Assembly: GCA_020637555.1 (NCBI GenBank)
Contig: JACKKF010000013.1
Span: 186,001-250,000, forward strand
From: Rhodobacter sp.
GTDB lineage: Bacteria; Pseudomonadota; Alphaproteobacteria; Rhodobacterales; Rhodobacteraceae
DNA: 64,000 nucleotides
Direction of reading: 5' to 3'
A program made the translations under genes and the position numbers. Below, piece after piece: positions 33,080-40,261 of this stretch; the stretch's first letter is position 1, and every line of letters begins with the position of its first letter. The notes beneath the pieces were generated by a model. It saw only the letters and a program-made list of their open reading frames with translations, ran no database searches and was not told the DNA's origin.

Positions 33080-34336
33080 TCAGCGTGCGAACGGGTCGGA
33101 CAGCGCGGGCAGGATCGTTCCGCTGCAGGGGCCGAAGCCGATGGTGTAGCCATCGCCCTGGCAGTGGCCTGTCAGTGTCAGCCGGTCGCCATCCTCCAGG
33201 AAGCTGCGGGTCTGGCCGCCGGGCAGCGACAACGGCTCCTGCCCGCCCCAGCTGAGTTCCAGCAGCGACCCGCGCGAGTCCTTGACCGGGCCCGAGATGG
33301 TGCCAGAGCCCAGAAGGTCGCCCACCCGCATCGGACAGCCCGAGGTGGTGTGATGCGCCAGTTGCTGCGCGGCCGAGTAATACATTTCCTTGTAATTGGT
33401 GCGCGAAATGACGCTGGCATCGCCGCCGCCCGGGGCCAGTTCTACATCCAGCGCGATGTCATACAGCATGGGGCCGGGCTCTTGCAGATAGGGCAGCAGC
33501 GGCTTTTCGCGCGCCGGAGTCTGTGTCCGGAACGGCTCGAGCGCCGCCTTGGTCACGATCCAGGGCGAGATCGTGGTGGCGGTGGCCTTGGCCTGGAACG
33601 GACCCAGCGGGACGTATTCCCAGGCCTGGATGTCGCGCGCCGACCAGTCGTTCAGCAGCACATAGCCGAAGATCATCGCATCCGCTTCGGCCACGCTGAC
33701 CGGGCCGGTTGACGGCTGCCCGACGATGGCCCCCATCTCCAGCTCCAGGTCGAAACGCGCGCTGGGCGCCCAGCGCGGCGCATCATCCTGCGGACCCTTC
33801 AGTTGGCCCCAGGGACGGCGCACATCGGTTCCCGAGACCACCACCGAGGACGCGCGCCCGTTATAGCCGATCGGAATATGCAGCCAGTTCGGCGGCAGCG
33901 CATTCTCGGGCCCGCGGAACATGGTGCCGACATTGAACGCGTGGTTCCTGCCGGCGTAGAAATCGGTGTATTCCGTCACGGCAAAGGGCATGTGCAGGGT
34001 GACGCCGTCCAGCGGGTGCAGATAGGGTTCCACCTGATCGCGGGTTCCGCTGCCTTCGGCCAGATGGCCCATCAACTGACGGCGCAGCCTGTCCCAGACA
34101 TCGGGCCCCGCGGCCATCAGCGGATTCCACGCGGGCGTGTTCAGCAACGGCCCGTCACCCGGAGCCAGCAACCCGGCCTTTTCCATGCCCGCGACATCCA
34201 GCACGAACGCGCCGATGGCGACGCCGCAGCGAATCGAAAGCGCCGCGGTCGAGAACACGCCGCACGGCAGGTTGTTCAGCGGAAACGGACAGGTCGGGTC
34301 GTTGGCGGTATCGACCCAGGAGCGGATGAGCGACAT
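33080..34336 (-). CDS. fahA: Fumarylacetoacetase
   Basis: A 418-residue enzyme for the last step of tyrosine/homogentisate breakdown: fumarylacetoacetate to fumarate and acetoacetate. The N-terminal domain (1-115) begins SLIRSWVDTANDPTCPFPLN and NLPCGVFS. The catalytic domain has EYTDFYAGRNHAFNVGTMFR, the metal-binding RFDLELEMGAIVG and LLNDWSARDIQAWEYVPLGP, and the end HHTTSGCPMRVGDLLGSGTI. Ligand acids Asp and Glu are all in place. It follows hmgA by 57 bases in the same direction, so the two form an operon. The only missing local step is maleylacetoacetate isomerase, which is not in the window. Confidence 0.95.
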   Translation of the reverse strand: MSLIRSWVDTANDPTCPFPLNNLPCGVFSTAALSIRCGVAIGAFVLDVAGMEKAGLLAPGDGPLLNTPAWNPLMAAGPDVWDRLRRQLMGHLAEGSGTRDQVEPYLHPLDGVTLHMPFAVTEYTDFYAGRNHAFNVGTMFRGPENALPPNWLHIPIGYNGRASSVVVSGTDVRRPWGQLKGPQDDAPRWAPSARFDLELEMGAIVGQPSTGPVSVAEADAMIFGYVLLNDWSARDIQAWEYVPLGPFQAKATATTISPWIVTKAALEPFRTQTPAREKPLLPYLQEPGPMLYDIALDVELAPGGGDASVISRTNYKEMYYSAAQQLAHHTTSGCPMRVGDLLGSGTISGPVKDSRGSLLELSWGGQEPLSLPGGQTRSFLEDGDRLTLTGHCQGDGYTIGFGPCSGTILPALSDPFAR

Positions 34337-34393
34337 GGAATCTCCTGCGGGTTGTTCGGCGGTGGATGGGCAAGGCTGCCCATCCGGAATGAC

Positions 34394-35764
34394 TCAGTCC
34401 TTGATGCCGGGTGTGCCGTCGAATTTCTTCTCAAGCGTGGTCCAGCAGTCCAGATAATCGTCCTGCAAGGGGGCGGATTGCGCAGCCCATTGCGTCAGAT
34501 GCTGGGGGAACCGGGTTTCGAACATGAAGGACATGGTGTTGTCCAGCATATGCGGCTTCAGATCGGCGTTCGAGGCCCCTTCGAACGCGTCCCTGTCCGG
34601 CCCGTGCGGCAACATGCAGTTGTGCAGGCTCAGACCGCCCGGCAGGAAGCCCTGCGGCTTGGCGTCATACTGGCCATAGATGTTGCCCATCAGTTCCGAC
34701 ATGATGTTCTTGTGATACCACGGCGGGCGGAAGGTATTCTCGGCCACCATCCAGCGTTCGCGGAACAGCACGAAGTCGATGTTCGCCGTCCCCTCTTGCC
34801 CGCTGGGGGCGGTCAGCACGGTGAAGATCGACGGATCGGGGTGATCGAACAGGATCGCGCCGACCGGCGAATAGGTGCGAAGGTCGTATTTGACCGGGCA
34901 ATAATTGCCGTGCCAGGCCACCACGTCCAGCGGCGAGTGGCCGATCTGGGTCTCGTGGAACTGGCCGCACCACTTGATCACCACGCGCGAGGGGGCTTCG
35001 CGATCCTCGAACGCGGCGACGGGGGTCTTGAAGTCGCGCGGGTTGGCCAGACAGTTGGCCCCGATCGGGCCGCGGTTGGGCAGGTCGAATTTCTGGCCAT
35101 AGTTTTCGCAGACAAAGCCCCGGCAAGGCCCGTCCAGAACCTCGACCCGATACACCAGACCGCGCGGCAGGATGGCGATTTCCTTGGGCTCCAGGTCGAT
35201 GATGCCCATTTCGGTGCAGAACCGCAGGCGGCCCTCCTGCGGGACGACCAGCAGTTCGCTGTCGGCCGAGAAGAAATATTCGTCCTGCATCGACGCCGTC
35301 ACGAGATACACATGGCTGGCCATGCCGACCTGCGTGTTCACGTCGCCCGCGGTGGTCACGGTGCGCATCCCGGTGATCCAGGTCAGGCTTTCGCCCGCGG
35401 CCGGCATCGGGATCGGATCCCAGCGATACTGGCCCAGGCTGATCACGTCGGGCAGCACGTTTGGCGCGGTTTTCCAGCCGGCGACCTCGATCTTGCGGAA
35501 CCGTGCCGTGTGCTTGACCGAGGGGCGGATGCGGTAGCACCAGGTCCGTTCGTTCTGGCCGCGCGGCGCGGTGAACGCGGTGCCCGACAGTTGTTCGGCA
35601 TAGAGACCATAATTGCATTTCTGCGGGCTGTTCTGCCCCTGGGGCAGGGCGCCGGGCAGGGCCTCGGTTTCGAAATCGTTGCCAAAGCCGGGCATGTAGC
35701 CTTCATGCGGGCCACTGGCGGAAGGTGCGCGCATCATGCCCTTGGGCAGGGATTGGTCAGTCAT
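34394..35764 (-). CDS. hmgA: Homogentisate 1,2-dioxygenase
   Basis: A 456-residue Fe(II) cupin dioxygenase that opens the ring of homogentisate to maleylacetoacetate. Family segments: GYMPGFGNDFETEALPGALP near the start, QNSPQKCNYGLYAEQLSGTAF, then WHGNYCPVKYDLRTYSPVG. The iron ligands lie in ENTFRPPWYHKNIMSELMG (His and Glu) and LPHGPDRDAFEGAS (His). ATG 35764 has AGGAGTCGCC directly before it; upstream codons to 35815 are not family-like. First gene of the hmgA-fahA operon, divergent from a MarR gene across a palindromic operator. Confidence 0.95.
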   Translation of the reverse strand: MTDQSLPKGMMRAPSASGPHEGYMPGFGNDFETEALPGALPQGQNSPQKCNYGLYAEQLSGTAFTAPRGQNERTWCYRIRPSVKHTARFRKIEVAGWKTAPNVLPDVISLGQYRWDPIPMPAAGESLTWITGMRTVTTAGDVNTQVGMASHVYLVTASMQDEYFFSADSELLVVPQEGRLRFCTEMGIIDLEPKEIAILPRGLVYRVEVLDGPCRGFVCENYGQKFDLPNRGPIGANCLANPRDFKTPVAAFEDREAPSRVVIKWCGQFHETQIGHSPLDVVAWHGNYCPVKYDLRTYSPVGAILFDHPDPSIFTVLTAPSGQEGTANIDFVLFRERWMVAENTFRPPWYHKNIMSELMGNIYGQYDAKPQGFLPGGLSLHNCMLPHGPDRDAFEGASNADLKPHMLDNTMSFMFETRFPQHLTQWAAQSAPLQDDYLDCWTTLEKKFDGTPGIKD

Positions 35765-35814
35765 GGCGACTCCTGTTCGCTCAGGATATTCTTCATCTCG
35801 CGTGCGCCTTAACA

Positions 35815-35834
35815 TTTATTGCAATTGCAACAAA
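35815..35834. promoter_or_regulatory. Palindromic MarR-type operator between hmgA and marR
   Basis: TTTATTGCAATTGCAACAAA is a 20-base inverted repeat (10-bp arms, one mismatch) with the perfect core TTGCAATTGCAA. It sits 51 bases upstream of the hmgA ATG and 75 bases upstream of the marR ATG, where one dimer could control both divergent promoters. Size and symmetry are those of MarR-family operators. The AT-rich site is conspicuous in GC-rich surroundings. Confidence 0.75.
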
Positions 35835-35908
35835 GTCAAGTGTTCTGCGCCATGTCGTTGCTTTCGCCGGCGCTTTGTGATCGGCTCGCCGGACCGCTGG
35901 AGACGCCC

Positions 35909-36346
35909 ATGACCGACGCCCCCGATTTTGACCTGAACACGTTTCTGCCCTACCGCCTGAACGCTGCTGCGAACCGAATCAGCCGTGCCTTTGCCGACCG
36001 CTATCGCGAGGAATTCGGTATTTCGATTCCTGAATGGCGCGTTCTCGTGCATCTGCACCACGCCGGGGACGTATCGGTGCGGGATATCGAATCGCGCGTG
36101 GACATGGAAAAATCCAAGGTCAGCCGCGCCGCGTCGCGGCTCGAGGCGGCCGGCTACGTCAGCAAGGCGGTGAACGATCACGATCGCCGGTTGCTGGCGC
36201 TGCGCCTGACCGACACCGGGCGAAACCTGGTTTCCCGCGTGCTGCCCATCGCGATGCAGTATCAAGACGAGATGCTGAATCGTCTGGGCCCGTTGGCGCC
36301 GGGGCTGAATGCCGCGCTCGACGTTCTGCTGAACGACGGGGACTAG
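35909..36346 (+). CDS. MarR family regulator, probable repressor of homogentisate genes
   Basis: A 145-residue winged-helix regulator. After an N-terminal dimerisation helix (LNAAANRISRAFADRYREEF) come PEWRVLVHLHHAGDVSVRDI, the recognition helix VDMEKSKVSRAASRLEAAGY, and the wing VNDHDRRLLALRLTDTG. Length is normal. ATG 35909 with TGGAGACG upstream is chosen; an upstream frame to 35819 would run into the operator. Its divergence from hmgA-fahA and the shared palindrome suggest that it represses them and itself, with an aromatic intermediate such as homogentisate as the likely inducer. Its TAG shares CTAG with the stop of the convergent HD gene. Confidence 0.88.
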   Translation: MTDAPDFDLNTFLPYRLNAAANRISRAFADRYREEFGISIPEWRVLVHLHHAGDVSVRDIESRVDMEKSKVSRAASRLEAAGYVSKAVNDHDRRLLALRLTDTGRNLVSRVLPIAMQYQDEMLNRLGPLAPGLNAALDVLLNDGD

Positions 36347-36948
36347 CGCGTCGGCGTCGCGTCGATCTCTGCCATCAGCCGGGCATGACGGGCGATGAAA
36401 TCCGCGCGCACCTCGGCCGGGGGACGCGGAGAAATGGTGATCCCCGCCGCATGGGGTGTGGGGCGGCCAAAGATGCGGTCGGCCTCGGCCCGGGAAAACC
36501 CCGCGATCTGCGTGGCCTCCAGCCAGGCGCTGACGATGTCGGCCTTCTTGATCAGGGTCTTGATCGGCTTGGGCAGCACCGCCGGCAGGCCAAAGCGGAT
36601 ATGGATCGCGGCGGTCAGGCGGTCGTCCAGGGCGCCATAATCGGGTCCGACGGCGGCCTTGACCGGGGAAATCATGTCGCCGATCACATATTCCGGTGCA
36701 TCGTGCAGCAGCGCCGCCAGCCGCCAGCGCGGCGCCAGGCCAGGCTCCATCCGGCCCAGCAGCGATTCGACCAGCAGCGAGTGTTCGGCTACGGAATAGG
36801 GCCAGTCGCCGGTCGTCTGCCCGTTCCATCGCGCGACGAACGCCAGGCCATGCGCGATGTCCTGCAGTTCGATATCGACCGGCGTGGGGTCCAGCAGGTC
36901 AAGCCTGCGACCCGAAAGCATCCTTTGCCAGGCGCGCGGCTGTTTCAT
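36343..36948 (-). CDS. HD-domain phosphohydrolase (YfbR-like)
   Basis: A 201-residue metal-dependent phosphohydrolase. The HD motif parts are visible: SVAEHSLLVESLL (His) and LAALLHDAPEYVIGDMISPV (His-Asp pair), then Asp in LIKKADIVSAWLEA. The start reads MKQPRAWQRMLSGRRLDLLD. The pattern is like YfbR 5'-deoxynucleotidases, which remove the phosphate from dNMPs, and this is the best guess at function. ATG 36948 is preferred over an upstream frame. It lies immediately after the hypothetical anchored-protein gene in the same direction. Confidence 0.85.
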   Translation of the reverse strand: MKQPRAWQRMLSGRRLDLLDPTPVDIELQDIAHGLAFVARWNGQTTGDWPYSVAEHSLLVESLLGRMEPGLAPRWRLAALLHDAPEYVIGDMISPVKAAVGPDYGALDDRLTAAIHIRFGLPAVLPKPIKTLIKKADIVSAWLEATQIAGFSRAEADRIFGRPTPHAAGITISPRPPAEVRADFIARHARLMAEIDATPTR

Positions 36949-37014
36949 GACCTGTCCCCGTCCGGTTCTTCCGGCGTCGATACCCAAACGGGACCGGGTG
37001 GTAAAGCCGGCGGT

Positions 37015-37626
37015 TTACAGCCCCGGCCCGGCGGGCAGCGACACCAGGATTGCCAGCGCCAGCGCCAATCCGACGATGGCCAGCAACAAGCCACGCGACC
37101 GGCGCCGATGGCGGTGGGGCAATCGGCTGGCGGGCTGGTCCGGTATCGGGGCCGGTTCGGTCTGGCCGGTTTCGTCCGGCTCGATCCAGGCGTCGGGGGA
37201 CAGGATCGAGGGCGGCGCCGGGGCCGTGGTGCGCGGGCTGTCAACCTGAAGGTCCGGGCGCATCTCGGCCCCATAGGGCGTGCGGATCGGCTTGTCGGTG
37301 CCGATCCCCTCGACCGAGGCCATGAGCCCGACCAGATCGAGCCCCAGGTCAGGCCGGGTCTGACCGCCCGGATCCGATTCCGAGGGCACGGTCGCCGCAT
37401 CCACCGGCAGCGGATGGTCCGGTTTGACAAGAGCCCGCGCCGCGCGGGCGATCTGCTGCGCCGTGGCCCGGCGTCCGCTGCGCAGACTGGGCCAGCGCCC
37501 CATCAGTTGCGCGCGCCGCGGCGGCGGCGCGGGCGTGCTGTTCGGATTGCGCAAGATCCCCACGCGCGCCTGACGATCCTGGCGCGAGGGGCGGCGGCTT
37601 TCTGCATCGGGCGCGGTGCTTGTCAC
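37015..37626 (-). CDS. Hypothetical tail-anchored protein
   Basis: A 203-residue protein of unknown function. Most of it is polar, proline- and arginine-rich and probably disordered, with a short helical segment (ATAQQIARAARALVKPDHPL) around residue 55-75. It ends in a basic stretch (RLPHRHRRRSRG) followed by one hydrophobic span, LLLAIVGLALALAILVSLPA, four residues from the C-terminus, so it should sit in the inner membrane by its tail with the bulk in the cytoplasm. GTG 37626 is the likely start, with AAGGGAA upstream. It precedes the HD-domain gene. I cannot match it to a family. Confidence 0.6.
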   Translation of the reverse strand: MTSTAPDAESRRPSRQDRQARVGILRNPNSTPAPPPRRAQLMGRWPSLRSGRRATAQQIARAARALVKPDHPLPVDAATVPSESDPGGQTRPDLGLDLVGLMASVEGIGTDKPIRTPYGAEMRPDLQVDSPRTTAPAPPSILSPDAWIEPDETGQTEPAPIPDQPASRLPHRHRRRSRGLLLAIVGLALALAILVSLPAGPGL

Positions 37627-37697
37627 GGGCGGCAATTCCCTTTGTGCGGGTGGGCGCCGCCAGCTTCGCGCAGCTCCGTTAAGAAAACCCCAACGCA

Positions 37698-37724
37698 AAC
37701 GGCCGGGCACCGGGCCCGGCCGTT
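37698..37724 (-). terminator. Intrinsic terminator after secB
   Basis: A perfect 11-bp inverted repeat AACGGCCGGGC / GCCCGGCCGTT with a five-base loop, beginning 24 bases past the secB stop in the leftward direction. On the minus strand it is followed by TGCGTTGGGGTTTTC. A likely rho-independent terminator for secB. Confidence 0.8.
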
Positions 37725-37747
37725 CATTCGTCCGTCTGCGGCCGCTG

Positions 37748-38275
37748 TCAGGCGACGGGCGCGCCACCCGGCTGTTGCTGCTGGCGCATCAGCTGCTGGC
37801 GATACATCTGCATGAAATCGATCATCTCCAGGTTCAGCGGCGGGAAGCCACCGTCGCGGGTCACATCCGAGATGATCCGCCGCGCGTAGGGGAACACGAT
37901 GCGCGGGCACTCGATCAGCAGGAACGGGTGCAGTTGTTCTTGCGGCAAGCCTTCGATCAGGAAGATCGCGCCATATTCCAGCTCGGCCAGATAGAGGGTC
38001 TGGTTGGTGTCCTTGGTCTTGGCTTCGACCTTGTATTTCGAGATCACCTCGAAATGGCCGTCCTGCTCGCGCTTCTTGGCGTCGAGGCTGACCTGCACCT
38101 GAATGTCGGGCTGACCCGCGGGCAGGATGCCGGTGCCGCGCACGACGGCGTTTTCAAAGGACAGGTCGCGCACGAACTGCGCCAGAACCTGGAATTTCAC
38201 CTGCGGCTGCGCCCCGGGTTGGGCGCCGGGTTGGGCACCGGCCTGGGGCGCGGCTCCGTTGCCAGTCTCGGCCAT
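37748..38275 (-). CDS. secB: Protein-export chaperone SecB
   Basis: A 175-residue chaperone that keeps precursors unfolded and delivers them to SecA. The core is QVLAQFVRDLSFENAVVRGT, LYLAELEYGAIFLIEGLPQE and LLIECPRIVFPYARRIISDV, the last being the SecA-contacting, most conserved part. The N-terminus has three GAQP repeats (residues 12-23) absent from enteric SecB, and the C-terminus a Gln-rich tail (QQLMRQQQQPGG). Start ATG 38275 with AGGAGAG upstream. It is a single-gene transcript closed by its own terminator. Confidence 0.94.
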   Translation of the reverse strand: MAETGNGAAPQAGAQPGAQPGAQPQVKFQVLAQFVRDLSFENAVVRGTGILPAGQPDIQVQVSLDAKKREQDGHFEVISKYKVEAKTKDTNQTLYLAELEYGAIFLIEGLPQEQLHPFLLIECPRIVFPYARRIISDVTRDGGFPPLNLEMIDFMQMYRQQLMRQQQQPGGAPVA

Positions 38276-38341
38276 GACTCTCTCCTGATGACTATGGGTC
38301 TGACGGCGTTCTAGCAGGAGGTTCCGGGCGCCTCAAGGACA

Positions 38342-38382
38342 GGCCTCAGGAAGGACGGGCCTCAGGAAGGACGGGCCTCAGG
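38342..38382. repeat. Tandem 16-base repeat at the 3' end of fxsA
   Basis: GGCCTCAGGAAGGACG is present twice in direct tandem (38342-38357 and 38358-38373) and a third, partial copy GGCCTCAGG follows to 38382. The fxsA stop codon (38378-38380 on the minus strand) falls in the third copy. The copies are identical where they overlap, which points to recent slippage. Copy number may vary between strains. Confidence 0.85.
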
Positions 38383-38830
38383 GCTGGCGCGGTCCGTCGA
38401 TGCGGTGGTCGGTGTCCAGCGGGTCGCGACCCGGATCGCGCACGGTGAATTCGCCTTCCACGATGTCGTCCTGCCAGACGCGGGTGGTCACGGTGGTTCG
38501 CGCGCCGATCAGCCGGACCAAGGCGCGTTGCAGGGGGGGCACCAGCAGCAGCAGACCCAGCGCGTCGGTCAGGAAGCCGGGCAGGATCAGCAGGATCCCG
38601 GCCAGAACACGGAACGCCCCCTGCGCCAGAAAGCTGCCGGGGTCGATCCTGAGCCCGCCCTGCATCATCGCGATTGCCCGCGCCTGCTGACCGCGCAGGA
38701 TCGTGATCCCCAGCATCGCGCCCATAAGGATCAGCAACAGCGTCATGCCGACACCGATCTGGCCGCCGATGGCGATGAACAGCGCGATCTCTATCAAAGG
38801 CAGGGCGACAAACAGCAGCAGGATGGGCAA
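38378..38830 (-). CDS. fxsA: FxsA family membrane protein
   Basis: A 150-residue cytoplasmic-membrane protein. The start PILLLFVALPLIEIALFIAI and then MGAMLGITILRGQQARAI and GILLILPGFLTDALGLLLL are typical of FxsA, which has about three to four spans and a polar C-terminal tail (here ending DGPRQP). In E. coli it relieves phage T7 exclusion by the F plasmid; its native role is unknown. I chose TTG 38830, because it sits exactly at the family start and has GGGGAT upstream; a GTG at 38878 would add 16 residues that look non-family. It is divergent from the Tim44-like gene. Confidence 0.82.
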   Translation of the reverse strand: MPILLLFVALPLIEIALFIAIGGQIGVGMTLLLILMGAMLGITILRGQQARAIAMMQGGLRIDPGSFLAQGAFRVLAGILLILPGFLTDALGLLLLVPPLQRALVRLIGARTTVTTRVWQDDIVEGEFTVRDPGRDPLDTDHRIDGPRQP

Positions 38831-38930
38831 ACCGGGAAATCCCCTTGGGTGACATGGTGGACTTAGGCCTTCGCGCACCCTACATAGTCACCGATTGAGT
38901 GAAACCAAGCCCGAGTGCCTTGAGGAAACG

Positions 38931-39590
38931 ATGGACAACGCCGTGATACAACTCCTGGTCCTGGCCGGAATTGCCGTTTTCCTGATCCTGAAGCTGCGCA
39001 ATGTGCTGGGCACGCGCGACGGATATGAACCCGGCCAGGCCCCTGCCGCCGACCCTGCCCCCACGCCGCGCCGCGGCTTCGAGGTGATCGAGGGCGGCGA
39101 GGATCGCGACATCACCGACCATGTGCCGGCCGGCACCCCCGCCGCCGTTGCGCTGGCTGACATGAAGCGTGCCGAACCCGGCTTCAACGTGGGCGAGTTC
39201 CTGAATGGCGCGCGTCAGGCCTATGAAATGATTCTCATGGGGTTCGAGCGCGGCCATCTGGACGATCTGGTGCCTCTGTTGTCGCGCGACGTGTTCGAAA
39301 GCTTTGACGAGGTCGTGCAACTGCGCGAACGCGAGGGGCTGAGCGTCGAGGCAACCTTTGTCGGTGTGCGCGAGATCGAGCTGACCGACGCCCGCTTTGA
39401 CGCCGCCACCCGCGAGGGCGAGGTGACGGTGCGTCTGGTGGGTGAACTGACCTCGATCGTGCGGGACCGCGACGGCAAGGTGATCGAAGGCGACGCCTCG
39501 CGCATCAAGCAGGAACGCGACCTGTGGACCTTTGCGCGGGTGATGGGGTCCGAAAACCCCAACTGGCGGCTGGTCGCCACCGGCGACTGA
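38931..39590 (+). CDS. Tim44-like domain membrane protein
   Basis: A 219-residue protein anchored by an N-terminal span (VIQLLVLAGIAVFLILKLRN). A linker of about 50 residues leads to a Tim44-like domain from about residue 80: EPGFNVGEFLNGARQAYEMI, LVPLLSRDVFESFDEVVQ and ERDLWTFARVMGSENPNWRL. Alphaproteobacterial homologues (TimA) are the bacterial counterparts of the mitochondrial import protein Tim44; they are inner-membrane proteins with a possible role in envelope biogenesis. It has TGAGGAAACG before the ATG. It heads a unit with the Smr-domain gene and is next to secB and fxsA, all envelope-related. Confidence 0.87.
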   Translation: MDNAVIQLLVLAGIAVFLILKLRNVLGTRDGYEPGQAPAADPAPTPRRGFEVIEGGEDRDITDHVPAGTPAAVALADMKRAEPGFNVGEFLNGARQAYEMILMGFERGHLDDLVPLLSRDVFESFDEVVQLREREGLSVEATFVGVREIELTDARFDAATREGEVTVRLVGELTSIVRDRDGKVIEGDASRIKQERDLWTFARVMGSENPNWRLVATGD

Positions 39591-39625
39591 CCGCGGCGCG
39601 GCGCGGGGCAGGAAAGGGTCGCGCC

Positions 39626-40258
39626 ATGAGCCGCCGCCTGACAGACGAGGAGCGCGAGATCTGGCATCGCGTCGTGCGCAACGCCCGGCGCCTGCTGCCA
39701 TCGCACGATCCGGCGCCCGACGCCCGCAAGGGGCCCGTGCCTGACCCGCAGGCACCGAAGCCCGCCGGTCCACCGCCCCACACCCGCCCGTCGCCCGCGC
39801 ATCCGGTCCCGCCGATCCCACCCGGGGCGACACGGGGCGTCGCACCGCCGCGCATCGGTCTGGATCTGGCCCCCTCGGTCAGCGAGCGTCTGGCGCGAGA
39901 GCCGGTGCGGATGGATCGCAACCTGCATCGCGCCATGTCGCGCGGCAAACTGGAACCCGAGGCCCGAATCGACCTGCACGGCATGACCGTCGCGCAGGCC
40001 CATGGCGCGCTGATTGGCTTCATCCTGTCGGCGCAGGCGCGGGGCCTCAGGCTGGTGTTGGTCATCACCGGCAAGGGGCGCAAGCCGGGTTCGGACCACG
40101 CCGCGCCGATGCCGGTGCGCCAGGGCGTGCTGAAGCACGAGGTGCCGCACTGGCTGCGCAGCGCGCCGCTGGGACCCCTGGTCCTGGAACTGCGCGAATC
40201 GCACCGCTCGCATGGCGGGGCGGGTGCCTATTACGTCTATCTGCGCAAGCGGCGCTAG
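39626..40258 (+). CDS. Smr domain protein
   Basis: A 210-residue protein. The first 85 residues are polar and proline-rich (DPQAPKPAGPPPHTRPSPAH) and probably flexible. Residues about 105-210 are an Smr domain: ARIDLHGMTVAQAHGALIGF with the LDLHG-type motif, LVLVITGKGRKPGS with the TGxG loop, and HRSHGGAGAYYVYLRK. Smr domains of this type (like SmrA/YdaL) cut DNA or RNA, often at structured or stalled substrates. AGGAAAGGG lies upstream of the ATG. It follows the Tim44-like gene by 35 bases. Confidence 0.88.
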   Translation: MSRRLTDEEREIWHRVVRNARRLLPSHDPAPDARKGPVPDPQAPKPAGPPPHTRPSPAHPVPPIPPGATRGVAPPRIGLDLAPSVSERLAREPVRMDRNLHRAMSRGKLEPEARIDLHGMTVAQAHGALIGFILSAQARGLRLVLVITGKGRKPGSDHAAPMPVRQGVLKHEVPHWLRSAPLGPLVLELRESHRSHGGAGAYYVYLRKRR

Positions 40259-40261
40259 GTG

